Assembly (NCBI RefSeq): GCF_017811755.1
Contig: NZ_JADDJF010000001.1
Coordinates: 186,001-250,000, forward strand
From: Pararhodobacter sp. SW119
GTDB taxonomy: Bacteria; Pseudomonadota; Alphaproteobacteria; Rhodobacterales; Rhodobacteraceae
Reading direction: 5' to 3'
Length of the DNA stretch: 64,000 nucleotides
Under the pieces are notes generated by a model. It was not told where the DNA came from. It made no database searches and was given only the letters and a program-made list of their open reading frames with translations. Shown piece after piece: positions 1-9,036 of this stretch (position 1 is the stretch's first letter; every line of letters starts with the position of its first letter). The translations under genes were made by a program, and so were the position numbers.

Positions 1-1
1 C

Positions 2-1666
2 GCTCTGGCGCTCGCGCCGTCCGTCTCGGTCGCTCAGGACGGGACGGCAGGCGCATTCCTCGCTGCCCGCGCTGCCGGCACCGCCAATGACTTCGTGCGC
101 GCGGTGCCCTTCCTTGAGCGGCTCATGGACAGCGAGATCGCCAATCCGCAGTTGCGCGACAGCCTGACGGGGTCCTATCTTGCGCTCGGTCGGCAGGAGG
201 AAGCCGCGCGTGCGGCAGGGATCTTGCTGGACGAGTTGCCGCAAAGCAGTACCGCGGCGCTGGTTCTGATGGCCGAGGCGTTCTCGACCCGCGACTATGC
301 CGCGGTGCTGGCCCATCTCGACGCCGGCGCGCTGACCCATCCGGCGGTCGATGGACTGGCGCGGGCCTGGGCGAATCTGGGCCAGGGCAGCATGGCCGAG
401 GTTTTCGAGGCTTTCGACGAGGTCGCCGCGCAAGACGGCATGGAGGCTTTCACGTTCTACTGCCGCGCGCTGGCATTGGCGATCGTCGGCGATTTCGAAG
501 GCGCGGTCGAGATCATCGAGGGCCCTGAGACGGGCGTTTCCGCCGCGCTGAACCGCCGTGGCGTGATCGCGCACGCACAGATCCTTGGACAGTTGGAGCG
601 GTTCGACGACGCGCTGGAGTTGCTGAACCGCGCCTTCAACGGCATGCAGGACGAGCGGGTTGAGCAGATGAAATCCGCATATGCCGAAGGCCGCGCCGTA
701 CCCTTCGACCTGATCGCCGATCCGGCCGAGGGGATGGCCGAGGTGCTGGCCGTCATGGCCTCGGCCGTGCGCGGCGGGCAGGGCGGTTTCGATGCGCTGC
801 TCTATGCGCGCGCGGCCGAATGGATCAACCCGCAGATGCCGGATGTGCAGCTCATGCTGGGCCAGTTGTTCGTGGAACTGGAGCAGCCGGAACTGGCGGA
901 GACGGCCTTTGGCGTTCTGCCGCCCGACAGCGGTTTCGACATGGCCGCGACACTGGGCCGCGCGCAGGTCCTCGACAACCTCGGCCAACTGGATGAAGCG
1001 ATCGAGGTGCTTGAAGATCTGGTGGCGCGTTACCCGGATGCGGCCGGCGCCCACCAGGCCCTCGCCGATTTCCTGCGCCGCGCAGAACGTCACGAGGAGT
1101 CGTTGGGGGCCTATACCCGCGCCATCGAGTTGCTGGAGGCGCAGGGGATCGAAGCGGAATGGCCGCTCTGGTTCTCGCGCGCCGTCGCTCATGAGCGGAG
1201 CGGGCAATGGGCTGAGGCCGAGGCCGATTTCCGTCGCGCGCTGGTCGATGCGCCGGATCAACCGCTGGTGCTCAACTACCTGGGCTACTCGTTGGTCGAG
1301 CGGCGCGAGAATCTCGACGAGGCGTTGGAGATGATCGAGCGCGCGGTCGCGGGCGATCCCGACAGCGGATATATCGTCGATAGCCTCGCCTGGGCGCTGT
1401 TCCGGCTCGGACGATACGAGGAGGCGCTGCCGCACATGGAGCGCGCGGTGGAACTGATGCCGTCCGATCCGATCCTCAACGATCATCTGGGCGATGTCTA
1501 TTGGACGCTTGGCCGCTACCGAGAGGCGCGTTTTCAGTGGCGGCGGGCGCTTTCCTTCGGTCCGCACGATGATCTTGACATGGATCGCGTACGCAGAAAG
1601 ATCGAGGTCGGTCTCTACGAGGTGCTGGAGGAAGAAGGCGAACCCTTGCCGCACCAGGTGGACTGA
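2..1666 (+). CDS. Tetratricopeptide-repeat protein, 5' end outside window
   Basis: The reading frame is open from base 2. The first residues, ALALAPSVSVAQ, look like the end of a Sec signal peptide, so the start lies upstream and the mature protein is probably periplasmic. An internal GTG at 95 is in frame but cuts into the mature protein. The rest, more than 540 residues, is alpha-helical with repeated TPR-like A-x-A/L-x-P patterns, clearest in the last third (for example VLNYLGYSLVERRENLDEAL and LNDHLGDVYWTLGRYREA). TPR proteins act as protein-interaction scaffolds; the partner here is unknown. The stop overlaps the ispE start (TGATG), so the two are probably co-translated. Frame and family are clear, function is not. 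Confidence 0.9.
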   Translation, partial: ALALAPSVSVAQDGTAGAFLAARAAGTANDFVRAVPFLERLMDSEIANPQLRDSLTGSYLALGRQEEAARAAGILLDELPQSSTAALVLMAEAFSTRDYAAVLAHLDAGALTHPAVDGLARAWANLGQGSMAEVFEAFDEVAAQDGMEAFTFYCRALALAIVGDFEGAVEIIEGPETGVSAALNRRGVIAHAQILGQLERFDDALELLNRAFNGMQDERVEQMKSAYAEGRAVPFDLIADPAEGMAEVLAVMASAVRGGQGGFDALLYARAAEWINPQMPDVQLMLGQLFVELEQPELAETAFGVLPPDSGFDMAATLGRAQVLDNLGQLDEAIEVLEDLVARYPDAAGAHQALADFLRRAERHEESLGAYTRAIELLEAQGIEAEWPLWFSRAVAHERSGQWAEAEADFRRALVDAPDQPLVLNYLGYSLVERRENLDEALEMIERAVAGDPDSGYIVDSLAWALFRLGRYEEALPHMERAVELMPSDPILNDHLGDVYWTLGRYREARFQWRRALSFGPHDDLDMDRVRRKIEVGLYEVLEEEGEPLPHQVD

Positions 1667-2526
1667 TGCCGTCGCGGCTGGCCCCCGCCAAGGTGAACCT
1701 GACCCTTCATGTCACTGGCAGACAACCCGATGGCTATCATCTTCTCGACTCCCTTGTCGTTTTTGCAGCCGTTGGCGATATCGTTACATTCGTACCCGGC
1801 GCGCATGCGGGTTTGCGCATCACCGGTCCGCTGGCCACCGGCGTGCCGCAGGGGCCGGAAAATCTGATCGCCCGCGCCGCGCGCCTGATCGAAGCGCCAG
1901 CTGCCGCATTTATTCTGGACAAGCGGTTGCCCGCGTCGGCCGGCATGGGGGGCGGATCCTCGGACGCGGCGGCGGCGCTGCATCTACTGGCGGAATGCAG
2001 GGGATTGCCGCTGCCGACGCGGGCGGCGCTCATGGGCCTCGGCGCCGATCTGCCCGTCTGCATGGCCGCGCCGGCGCCCTGCCGCATGCGCGGACGCGGC
2101 GAGTGGGTCGAGCCGCTGGCGCCGCTGCCGCAACTGGGACTGCTGATCGTCAATCCGGGAGTGCCGCTGTCGACCGCCGCGGTCTTTTCGGCGCTGAAAA
2201 TCCGGGACAACTCGCCGATGCCCGACGTGCTGCCGGACTGGTCCGACGCCGATGACTTCTGCGCCTGGCTGGCCGACATGCGCAATGACCTGGAACCACC
2301 GGCGCGACGCCTGCTACCCGTAATCGACGAATTGCTCAAGGCGATCGCCAATCAACCGGGTTGCCGGCTGGCACGGATGACGGGGTCGGGTGCAACCTGC
2401 TTTGGGATCTTCAGCGATCGGAATGCCTTGCGGCGGGCGGCAGAGACTATGCACGCTCCGGGGCGCTTTGTCGCGGCCACGGAAACTCTGAACGGCGACG
2501 TTCAGTTGACCCGCGCGACAACGTAG
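1666..2526 (+). CDS. ispE: 4-diphosphocytidyl-2-C-methyl-D-erythritol kinase
   Basis: IspE phosphorylates CDP-methylerythritol with ATP, the fourth step of the MEP route to isoprenoid precursors. The 286 residues carry the family landmarks: APAKVNLTLHV near the N-terminus, PDGYHLLDSL at 21-30, and the GHMP-kinase ATP loop GMGGGSSDAA at 93-102, followed by LGADLPVCM. Length is normal for the family. The ATG overlaps the preceding TPR gene stop by one base. The 3' end overlaps the convergent polyprenyl synthase gene by 25 bases. The neighbour makes long polyprenyl chains from the product of this pathway, so the two enzymes serve one metabolic route despite opposite strands. Confidence 0.96.
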   Translation: MPSRLAPAKVNLTLHVTGRQPDGYHLLDSLVVFAAVGDIVTFVPGAHAGLRITGPLATGVPQGPENLIARAARLIEAPAAAFILDKRLPASAGMGGGSSDAAAALHLLAECRGLPLPTRAALMGLGADLPVCMAAPAPCRMRGRGEWVEPLAPLPQLGLLIVNPGVPLSTAAVFSALKIRDNSPMPDVLPDWSDADDFCAWLADMRNDLEPPARRLLPVIDELLKAIANQPGCRLARMTGSGATCFGIFSDRNALRRAAETMHAPGRFVAATETLNGDVQLTRATT

Positions 2527-3503
2527 TCCGCAAGATCAGCCAGCATTTCGCGCAGCGGGTGATCCGGCAGATCCTCAAGCGCAGCACGCGCGCGCGCCGA
2601 CCATTGAAGGGCGGTCGCCCGCGTGCTTTCCAGCGCGCCGTGACGGTTCAGAATCTCCAGGGCGCGGTCCAGATCACCCGCTTCCTGACGGCCTCGCGCG
2701 ATCACGCGCTCCCAGAAGGCGCGCTCGTCTGGGTCGGCGCGCTCGATCGCGCGGATCAGTGGCAGCGTGAGTTTGCGTTCGCGGAAATCGTCACCGGTGT
2801 TTTTCCCCAGACTTTCGCCCAGCCCGGCGTAATCCAGGTAGTCGTCGACAATCTGGAAGCAGATCCCGAGCGCGTCGCCATAGGCATGCAGCGCCCGCAC
2901 CTGGGATTCCGGCACGCCCGCAATCACCCCGCCCACCTCGCTTGCCGCGGAAAAAAGCGCCGCAGTCTTGCCCCGGACGACCTTCAGGTAGATCGCTTCG
3001 GTCGTCGCCAGGTTCTGCGACGCCGTCAGTTGCAGCACCTCGCCCTCGGTGATCGTGGCCGAGGCGTTGGACAGGATCCCCAGGATCCGCAGGCTGCCCG
3101 CTTCGACCATCAACTGGAACGACCGCGCGAACAGGTAATCGCCGACCAGCACGCTCGACTTGTTGTCCCACAGCAGATTCGCCGTCGGACGCCCCCGGCG
3201 CTGGCGGCTTTCGTCCACGACGTCGTCGTGCAGCAACGTCGCGGTGTGGATGAACTCGACCGCCGCGGCCAGCGCGTGATGGGCCGTACCCTCGTACCCG
3301 CAAAGCCGCGCCGTGGCGAGCGTGAGCAGGGGGCGCAACCGCTTGCCACCGGCCTCGACCAGATGCGCGGTCACTTCGGGGATGCGTGGCGCGTTCTCGG
3401 ACGCCATACGCTCGCGGATCAGTTCGTTCACGCGCGCCATGTCGTGGGCCAGCCACTGGGCGAGGCGGTCGTGCGGCGCGGTGATGGAAGGGTTCAGCAG
3501 CAT
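2502..3503 (-). CDS. All-trans polyprenyl diphosphate synthase
   Basis: This enzyme condenses isopentenyl diphosphate onto allylic diphosphates to make the long side chain of ubiquinone. Both aspartate-rich motifs are present: HDDVVDE near residues 92-98 and VDDYLDY near 219-225, with the GGKRLRP substrate-binding stretch near 53-59. The 333 residues match octa-, nona- and decaprenyl synthases. I use the ATG at 3503; a TTG four codons upstream keeps the frame and cannot be excluded. The chain length of the product cannot be read from the sequence. Quinone synthesis in Rhodobacteraceae uses a C50 chain, which would suggest a decaprenyl synthase; that is inference. Confidence 0.93.
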   Translation of the reverse strand: MLLNPSITAPHDRLAQWLAHDMARVNELIRERMASENAPRIPEVTAHLVEAGGKRLRPLLTLATARLCGYEGTAHHALAAAVEFIHTATLLHDDVVDESRQRRGRPTANLLWDNKSSVLVGDYLFARSFQLMVEAGSLRILGILSNASATITEGEVLQLTASQNLATTEAIYLKVVRGKTAALFSAASEVGGVIAGVPESQVRALHAYGDALGICFQIVDDYLDYAGLGESLGKNTGDDFRERKLTLPLIRAIERADPDERAFWERVIARGRQEAGDLDRALEILNRHGALESTRATALQWSARARAALEDLPDHPLREMLADLADYVVARVN

Positions 3504-3554
3504 CGGTTTCCGCAACGGCTCGACAAGCCCGCGGGCCTGCCATTAAGTGTCTTC

Positions 3555-3758
3555 ATGAAGGAACTTCTGCGCACGAACGACCCGACGGTCATCCCCTACG
3601 CCACGACCCTTCTCCACGGTGAAGGTATAGAGTGCTTTGAACTCGACGTCCATATGAGCACCCTGGGCTTCGTTCCCCGGCGGCTGATGGTTCGCGATAC
3701 CGACCTGTTCATGGCCCGCGCAATTCTGCGCGAAGCCGGCGTGCCGCTGGAAAGCTGA
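3555..3758 (+). CDS. DUF2007-family small protein
   Basis: A 67-residue protein starting MKELLRTNDPTVIPYATTLL and ending AGVPLES. The pattern of an N-terminal strand, a helix covering a 'which copy is where' region, then GFVPRRLMVRDTDLFMARAIL matches DUF2007 (putative signal-transducing) proteins, which are about this length. The reading frame is open far upstream, but only this final section has sensible protein character, and the ATG lies 40 bases beyond the divergent polyprenyl synthase start. It ends three bases before the methyltransferase start, so the two are likely one transcript. The biochemical role of the family is not established. Confidence 0.85.
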   Translation: MKELLRTNDPTVIPYATTLLHGEGIECFELDVHMSTLGFVPRRLMVRDTDLFMARAILREAGVPLES

Positions 3759-3761
3759 CAC

Positions 3762-4520
3762 ATGGGCTTCTCGGCGGCGGAACTCAGTCGCGACGCCTTC
3801 CTCGGCGGGCGGGTCGAGATCCTGCAGCCGCGATCCGGGTATCGGGCCTCCACGGATCCGGTTCTGCTGGCCGCGGCGGTCGCGGCCAGGCCGGGCCAGT
3901 CCGCTCTGGAACTTGGGTGCGGGGCAGGGGTGGCGCTGCTTTCTCTTGGCTGCCGGGTCCCGGATCTGCAGCTTGTCGGCGTCGAGCGGCAGGTGGACTA
4001 CGCCGAACTTGCGCGGCTAAATGCCGCGGAGAATGGAATCCCGGCAGTGATCTGGCATGCGGACCTGACCCGGATGCCGCCCGAGTTGCGCACGCTGAGG
4101 TTCGACCACGTCATGGCCAACCCGCCCTTCCATCCACCGACGGCGACGCCGGCAAGCGATCCTGGACGCGACGGCGCGCTGCGTGAAGCGACGCCGCTCA
4201 GCCTCTGGATCGATGCCGGTCTGCGCCGCGTGAATGATGGCGGGTATCTGACGCTGATTCACCGGGCCGAACGCTTGCCCGAGATCCTTTCTGCGCTTCA
4301 GGGTCGAGTCGGGGCCGTTGCGGTTCGGCCGCTCGCCGCACGGACCGGCCGGGCAGCGGGTCGCGTGTTGGTCCAGGCACGCAAGGGCGCGCGCGCGCCG
4401 TTTCGGTTGCTTGCGCCGCTGATCCTGCATGCCGGTCTGTCGCACACGAAGGACGGCGACGATTTCGCGAGCGAGGCGCGCGCGATCCTGCGCGATGCGG
4501 CGGCGCTCGACTGGAACTGA
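3762..4520 (+). CDS. TrmN6-like tRNA (adenine-N6)-methyltransferase
   Basis: A class I SAM-dependent methyltransferase of 252 residues. The SAM-binding loop is LELGCGAGVALL (49-60) and the amino-methyltransferase signature NPPF is at 120-123. NPPF is typical of enzymes that methylate exocyclic amino groups of bases. The N-terminal GGRVEILQPRSGYRAS matches the E. coli TrmN6 (YfiC) group, which modifies A37 of tRNA-Val. The exact substrate is inferred from family similarity only. It follows the DUF2007 gene with a three-base gap. Confidence 0.85.
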   Translation: MGFSAAELSRDAFLGGRVEILQPRSGYRASTDPVLLAAAVAARPGQSALELGCGAGVALLSLGCRVPDLQLVGVERQVDYAELARLNAAENGIPAVIWHADLTRMPPELRTLRFDHVMANPPFHPPTATPASDPGRDGALREATPLSLWIDAGLRRVNDGGYLTLIHRAERLPEILSALQGRVGAVAVRPLAARTGRAAGRVLVQARKGARAPFRLLAPLILHAGLSHTKDGDDFASEARAILRDAAALDWN

Positions 4521-4633
4521 TCGCGCACACCTATTAGGCGAGCTGTCCTCGGCAATTGCACGCCGGTTTCATGTGACAACTGCTCGAAGATATGTTCCTA
4601 TCGGCCCGTCACATACCTTCAGAGGAGGAATCC

Positions 4634-4801
4634 ATGACGCTGACTTCGCATCTTCAGGAACTGCGCCGCAAGCACGAAGCCCTTTCTCAAAAGGTGGAGG
4701 AGGCGCAGCGATCGCCGGCTTCTGATGATCTGGAGATCTCTGAAATGAAGAAGCAGAAACTGCGTCTGAAGGAAGAAATTACCCGTCTTTCGGCCGACTG
4801 A
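4634..4801 (+). CDS. YdcH-like DUF465 protein
   Basis: A 55-residue, strongly charged helical protein (MTLTSHLQELRRKHEALSQK at the start, MKKQKLRLKEEITRLSAD at the end). Heptad-like spacing of leucines suggests a coiled coil. Length and composition match the DUF465/YdcH family, common in proteobacteria and of unknown function. The start is set by a very strong ribosome-binding site, AGAGGAGGA, four bases before the ATG; an in-frame upstream ATG has no such site. The 3' end overlaps the convergent exporter gene by 23 bases. Confidence 0.88.
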   Translation: MTLTSHLQELRRKHEALSQKVEEAQRSPASDDLEISEMKKQKLRLKEEITRLSAD

Positions 4802-5660
4802 AGCCACTGCGGGCGGCGCGCGCGGCAAGGATCGCGCCGCCCGTGATCAGGACTGCCGCCAGCACCAACGACCAGCTAGCTGAGGCCATCCCGGTCGCGA
4901 CCAGGATGAGCGTGGACAAGAGTGGCGCGGCATAGGAGGCCGTGCCCAGAAGCTGGATGTCCCCTTTCTTGACGCCGATGTCCCAGGTGAAGAACGCAAG
5001 CCCCACCGGGCCCAACCCAAGGCCAGCGATCGCGGCCCAGGCTGCGGGATCACTGGGCCAGGCCGGGACTTCCAGCGCAAGATGCGCCAGCGCCGACAGC
5101 CCACTGGATGCCAGGCAGAAGACCACCACCGCGGCTGTCGGTACCTTTCCCAGTCGGCGCGAGCCGAGGGAATAGCTGGTCCAGGTCAGCGCCGCCACGA
5201 AGGCCAGCGCGTAGCCCGTCAGCGCGCCCTCGATCCGTCCGATCCCGCCGGTGACGATCAGCCCCGCGCCGACGAAGGCCATCACGGCGCCGATCACATG
5301 CCCCGCGCGCAGACGCTCGCCCGGCAGAAGGCCTGAGCCGAGCACGATGAGCAATGGCCAAAGATAGGCGATCAGCCCCGCCTCGGCCGGCGGGGCGAGG
5401 CGCAGCGCGCTGAAATAGAGGAAGTGATAGCCGAAAAGCCCGGCGGTCCCGAAGGCGTAGACCCGCAGCGGTATGCCGGAAAGCTTTCGCCAGCCGCCCG
5501 TTGCCAGCAGCCAAATCAGCCCTGCGCCACCCCCGATTGCGAAGCAGAGCGCGTTCAGCTGGAACGGCGGCACCGGCTGCGAGGCGACGGTGAAGAAAGC
5601 CAGAAGCGCCCAGAGGAGGACCGCGGAAAAACCGATGAGCGTGGCGGTAGCGCGGGTCAT
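4779..5660 (-). CDS. YddG-like EamA/DMT-superfamily exporter
   Basis: An integral membrane protein of 293 residues with about ten hydrophobic segments, made of two EamA repeats (around residues 5-135 and 145-285). The start MTRATATLIGFSAVLLWALL and the FQLNALCFAIGGGAGLIW stretch resemble the YddG branch, known to export aromatic amino acids in enterobacteria. A start six codons further upstream is possible. The cluster of basic residues at the extreme C-terminus fits a cytoplasmic tail. Substrate is not determinable here. The gene stands alone between convergent DUF465 and the upstream phbB. Confidence 0.85.
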   Translation of the reverse strand: MTRATATLIGFSAVLLWALLAFFTVASQPVPPFQLNALCFAIGGGAGLIWLLATGGWRKLSGIPLRVYAFGTAGLFGYHFLYFSALRLAPPAEAGLIAYLWPLLIVLGSGLLPGERLRAGHVIGAVMAFVGAGLIVTGGIGRIEGALTGYALAFVAALTWTSYSLGSRRLGKVPTAAVVVFCLASSGLSALAHLALEVPAWPSDPAAWAAIAGLGLGPVGLAFFTWDIGVKKGDIQLLGTASYAAPLLSTLILVATGMASASWSLVLAAVLITGGAILAARAARSGFSRPKDG

Positions 5661-5720
5661 CGGGCGTGTCCGGAACAAAGGGCCGGGCGCAAACCCGGCC
5701 CCGGTTTCCTGCGGCGCGAT

Positions 5721-6443
5721 TCAGCCGAAGAACTGCGCGCCGTTTGCGCTGATCGTCGAGCCGTTGACGAAGCCCGCGTCATCCGACACGAGGAACGCGA
5801 CGCAGCGCGCGATCTCCTCGGGTTCGCCCAGACGGCCGGCGGGGATGCCGGAAATGATCTGTTCGCGCACCTTCTCGGGTACGGCCATGACCATTTCGGT
5901 CGCGATATACCCCGGACAGACAGCATTGGCGGTGATCCCGAAGCGCGCGCCCTCCTGCGCCAGGCTGCGCACGATGCCGATGTCGCCGGACTTTGTCGCG
6001 GCATAGTTGACCTGCGCGAACTGCCCCTTCTGGCCGTTCACCGAGGAAATGACCACGACGCGGCCGAACTTGCGTTCGCGCATGCCGGGCCAGACAGGGT
6101 GGATCGTGTTGAAGACGCCGGTGAGATTGGTGTCGATGACCTGCTTCCACTGGTCCGGCGTCATCTTGTGGAAGGGGGCGTCGCGGGTGATGCCGGCATT
6201 GGCGACGGCCACGTCGATCGGGCCGAGGTCGGCTTCGACCTTTGCGATCCCCGCCTTCGACGCGTCGTAATCCGCGACGTTCCATTTGTAGGTCTTGATT
6301 CCGGTCTCGTCGCTGAACTTCGACGCGGCCTCGTCATTGCCGGCGTAATTCGCCGCGACCGTGTAGCCCGCGTCCTTGAGCGCCTTTGAAATCGCGGCGC
6401 CGATGCCGCGCGAGCCGCCCGTGACCAATGCAACCCTACCCAT
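5721..6443 (-). CDS. phbB: Acetoacetyl-CoA reductase
   Basis: This NADPH-dependent short-chain dehydrogenase reduces acetoacetyl-CoA to (R)-3-hydroxybutyryl-CoA for polyhydroxybutyrate synthesis. The 240 residues show the Rossmann loop TGGSRGIG (8-15), NAG at 82-84, and the catalytic Ser134, Tyr147 and Lys151 (YAATK). The QVNYAATKSGDIG context and length are typical of PhbB. phaA lies about 450 bases upstream on the same strand, as in many PHB-producing alphaproteobacteria. The intervening space holds a repeat and a hairpin, so phbB may have its own promoter. Confidence 0.96.
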   Translation of the reverse strand: MGRVALVTGGSRGIGAAISKALKDAGYTVAANYAGNDEAASKFSDETGIKTYKWNVADYDASKAGIAKVEADLGPIDVAVANAGITRDAPFHKMTPDQWKQVIDTNLTGVFNTIHPVWPGMRERKFGRVVVISSVNGQKGQFAQVNYAATKSGDIGIVRSLAQEGARFGITANAVCPGYIATEMVMAVPEKVREQIISGIPAGRLGEPEEIARCVAFLVSDDAGFVNGSTISANGAQFFG

Positions 6444-6853
6444 GCGTTCCTCCCTTAATCAGCGGGCCCACCTGCCCCCTTTCGTGACTAGCGCCCCGGA
6501 GGCAGTGATACAAGCTTTCTGCGGCCGGGGTGGGTTTTCCCGCCGGCTTGTCAGACCGGGGGCGGCATCGTGGCGGCGGTGGCTGAGGTGGCATGAAGCG
6601 ACGAAAAGGCGCGGGTGTCCACGCGTGGACAGTTTGGCAAGCTATTGATGAAACGGAGTAAAATGAGGGCGTTTACCGCAATGAAACTTTTGGATTGGTG
6701 CCGCGGTACGGGCTGGCGCCGACCTTGGCGAATGATCCGCCGGCGCAGCGCCGGGACGTCGACCATGCCCGCAACCATCCCAAAGAGTTCAAGATGGCCG
6801 GCGAGCCCCCGATGCTGCCCGGTCCGGAAAGACCGGACAAGCGGCTGAATGTC
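6444..6853. other. Intergenic region between phaA and phbB, no convincing gene
   Basis: About 450 bases separate phbB from phaA. Short open frames exist on both strands (for example 6615-6848 plus, and 6551-6778 minus), but none has a convincing start site or recognisable protein character. The middle is AT-richer than its surroundings and contains the palindromic repeat at 6617-6648. The phbB promoter should lie here; I see no unambiguous -35/-10 pair. Confidence 0.6.
6617..6648 (+). repeat. Palindrome-plus-tail intergenic repeat, copy 1
   Basis: A perfect 14-bp palindrome GTCCACGCGTGGAC (6617-6630, extended by T/A on each side to 16 bp), then eight variable bases, then AAGCTATTGA (6639-6648). 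The same palindrome, spacing and tail recur at 16668-16699. The eight-base spacer differs between copies while both flanks are identical, which points to a defined element rather than chance. Confidence 0.7.
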
Positions 6854-6890
6854 GTCGCCCGCCGACCCGACTTGGGGGGCGGCGGGCGAC
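6854..6890 (-). terminator. Hairpin downstream of phaA
   Basis: Perfect 11-bp arms GTCGCCCGCCG (6854-6864) and CGGCGGGCGAC (6880-6890) around a 15-base loop, beginning eight bases after the phaA stop. There is no T-tract, so this may be a processing/stability hairpin or a terminator that needs Rho. Confidence 0.5.
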
Positions 6891-6897
6891 CATCAGG

Positions 6898-8070
6898 TCA
6901 GCGTTCCAGGCACATCGCAACGCCCATGCCGCCGCCGATGCAGAGCGTGGCAAGGCCCTTCTTCGCGTTGCGGCGCTGCATCTCGAAAAGCAGGGTGTTG
7001 AGGACTCGCGCGCCCGAGGCGCCGATCGGGTGGCCGATGGCGATGGCGCCGCCGTTGACGTTCACGATCTCGGGGTCCCAACCCATGTCCTTGTTGACCG
7101 CGCAGGCCTGGGCGGCGAAGGCCTCGTTGGCCTCGACCAGGTCCAGATCGCCGACTTTCCAGCCGGCCTTTTCCAGCGCCTTGCGGCTGGCATGGACCGG
7201 CCCCACGCCCATGATTGCCGGGTCAAGCCCGGCGGTCGCGTAGCTGGCGATGCGCGCGAGCGGCGTCAGGCCCCGCTTTTCGGCCTCCTCGGCCGACATC
7301 AGGATCACACCTGCGGCCCCGTCGTTGAGGCCGCTGGCGTTGGCCGCGGTGACGGAGCCGTCCTTGGCGAAGGCCGGCTTGAGCTTGGCCATCGCGTCGA
7401 TCGTGGCACCGTGGCGAATGTACTCGTCCTGATCGACGACCGTCTCGCCCTTGCGGGTCTTCACGGTGAAGGGCGCGATCTCGTCCTTGAAGCGGCCTTC
7501 CTTCTGGGCGGCCTCGGCCTTGTTCTGGCTGGCCACCGCGAATTCGTCCTGCGCCTCGCGACTGATCTGCCATTTCTGCGCCACGTTCTCGGCGGTCTGG
7601 CCCATGTGGTAGCCGTTGAACGCGTCCCAGAGCCCGTCCTTGATCATCGAATCGACGAACTTGGTGTCGCCCATCTTGGTGCCAGAGCGCAGATGCGCGA
7701 CATGCGGGGACAGCGACATGCTTTCCTGGCCGCCGGCCACCACGATGCCCGCGTCGCCCAACTGGATATGCTGCGCGCCCAGTGCCACGGCCCGCAGGCC
7801 CGAGCCACAGACCTGGTTGATCCCCCAGGCCGCGGATTCCTTCGGCAGGCCCGCGTTGATATGCGCCTGGCGCGCCGGATTCTGGCCCTGCCCGGCGGTC
7901 AGCACCTGGCCGAGAATGGTTTCGGACACGTCGGCCTTGTCGATGCCGGCCCGCGCGATCAGCGCCTCGATCACGGCCGCGCCCAGATCGTGCGCGGGCG
8001 TGTTGGCGAAGGCTCCGTTGAAGGACCCGACCGCGGTTCGGGCGGCGGAAACGATCACGACATTGGTCAT
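6898..8070 (-). CDS. phaA: Acetyl-CoA C-acetyltransferase (beta-ketothiolase)
   Basis: Condenses two acetyl-CoA to acetoacetyl-CoA, the first step of polyhydroxybutyrate synthesis. All thiolase signatures are present in 390 residues: the nucleophile Cys88 in [22 protein letters not shown] with His347, and the second cysteine Cys377 in [11 protein letters not shown]. The ATG is preceded by a GAGGAGAGGAG Shine-Dalgarno stretch. It pairs with phbB downstream on the same strand. No polymerase (phaC) or phasin gene is in the window. Confidence 0.97.
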   Translation of the reverse strand: MTNVVIVSAARTAVGSFNGAFANTPAHDLGAAVIEALIARAGIDKADVSETILGQVLTAGQGQNPARQAHINAGLPKESAAWGINQVCGSGLRAVALGAQHIQLGDAGIVVAGGQESMSLSPHVAHLRSGTKMGDTKFVDSMIKDGLWDAFNGYHMGQTAENVAQKWQISREAQDEFAVASQNKAEAAQKEGRFKDEIAPFTVKTRKGETVVDQDEYIRHGATIDAMAKLKPAFAKDGSVTAANASGLNDGAAGVILMSAEEAEKRGLTPLARIASYATAGLDPAIMGVGPVHASRKALEKAGWKVGDLDLVEANEAFAAQACAVNKDMGWDPEIVNVNGGAIAIGHPIGASGARVLNTLLFEMQRRNAKKGLATLCIGGGMGVAMCLER

Positions 8071-8196
8071 AGGGACTCCTCTCCTCGAAGGGCGCGCGGG
8101 GGCGCACCCGTATCTGGCGGGAGTCTTACGCGTGAAGCCGCTTCAGGGCAATGCCGCGCCGCAAAAGGCAGTCACCATGCACCCCCATGCAGCCCG

Positions 8197-9036
8197 TCAG
8201 GCATGGCGGATCAGACGCGAGGTTCGCCACGGCGCCTCGGTCTCGGGGGCGCCGAAATGATAGCCTTGCAGGCAGTCCACGCCGATGTCGATGAGGTAGC
8301 GCGCATCCTCGGACGACTCGACCTCCTCGGCGATGGTGAACATGTCGAAATGGCGTGCGATGGTCACCAGCGCCTGGGCGAGCACCTGGTTGTCGGTGTC
8401 CGTGGCAATGCCGCGGATGAACTCGCCATCGATCTTGACGATGTCGAAGAAGAAATCCTTCAGGTAGCGGAAGGACGTGTAGCCCGAGCCGAAGTCATCC
8501 AGCGCAAAGCAGATGCCGCGCGCCTGCATGTCCGACATGAATTCGCTGACCAGATCCGGCACGTCCATTGCCGAGGATTCGGTGATCTCGAGTATCAGGC
8601 GTTCGGCGATGGCGGGGTCGCCACGCAGCCCGCGTTGCAGCGTCGTCAGCCAGGCGGGATAGCCGATCGAGCGCGCCGACATGTTGATCGATAGCCGCAG
8701 GCCGGGTTCCTCGGCCAGCGCCTGTAGTCCCAACTCGAGCGCCAGGCAATCGATCCGGCGCCCCGTCTCGGTCGTCTCGACCACATCCATGAAGCTGCGC
8801 GCGGGCAAGACATTCCCGTCCTCGTCAAGGATGCGGATGAAGCCTTCGTAGAACGCGATGCGGTTGGTCATGCGGGCTTGAACCACCGGCTGGTAGGCCA
8901 GCAGCCCACGCCGCTCGTCCAGCGCGTGTTCGACCATGGTCAGGGTTTCCTGCCCCTCCGGCGTCCGGCTGACATCCCGGGTCTCGGTCTGGTCGCGGGG
9001 GACCGGATCGGAATCGTCGAAATTGGGGTCGGACAT
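8197..9036 (-). CDS. EAL-domain cyclic-di-GMP phosphodiesterase
   Basis: A stand-alone EAL domain of 279 residues with a short polar N-terminus and no membrane segment. The signature reads EGF instead of EAL (YEGFIRIL), keeping the metal-binding glutamate. Other catalytic positions are retained: N in SINMSA, LEITES, the DD of DDFGSGYTS, the lysine of VKIDGEFI, and E in AEEVE, with QGYHFGAP at the end. So it is probably active, hydrolysing c-di-GMP to pGpG, although the altered signature leaves some doubt. No sensor or GGDEF domain is attached. It is transcribed away from argH. Confidence 0.88.
   Translation of the reverse strand: MSDPNFDDSDPVPRDQTETRDVSRTPEGQETLTMVEHALDERRGLLAYQPVVQARMTNRIAFYEGFIRILDEDGNVLPARSFMDVVETTETGRRIDCLALELGLQALAEEPGLRLSINMSARSIGYPAWLTTLQRGLRGDPAIAERLILEITESSAMDVPDLVSEFMSDMQARGICFALDDFGSGYTSFRYLKDFFFDIVKIDGEFIRGIATDTDNQVLAQALVTIARHFDMFTIAEEVESSEDARYLIDIGVDCLQGYHFGAPETEAPWRTSRLIRHA

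Noticed and set aside
6695-7243. Plus-strand frame MVPRYGLAPTLANDPP overlapping phaA
   Set aside because: The later part is antisense to phaA and the early part has no start signal.
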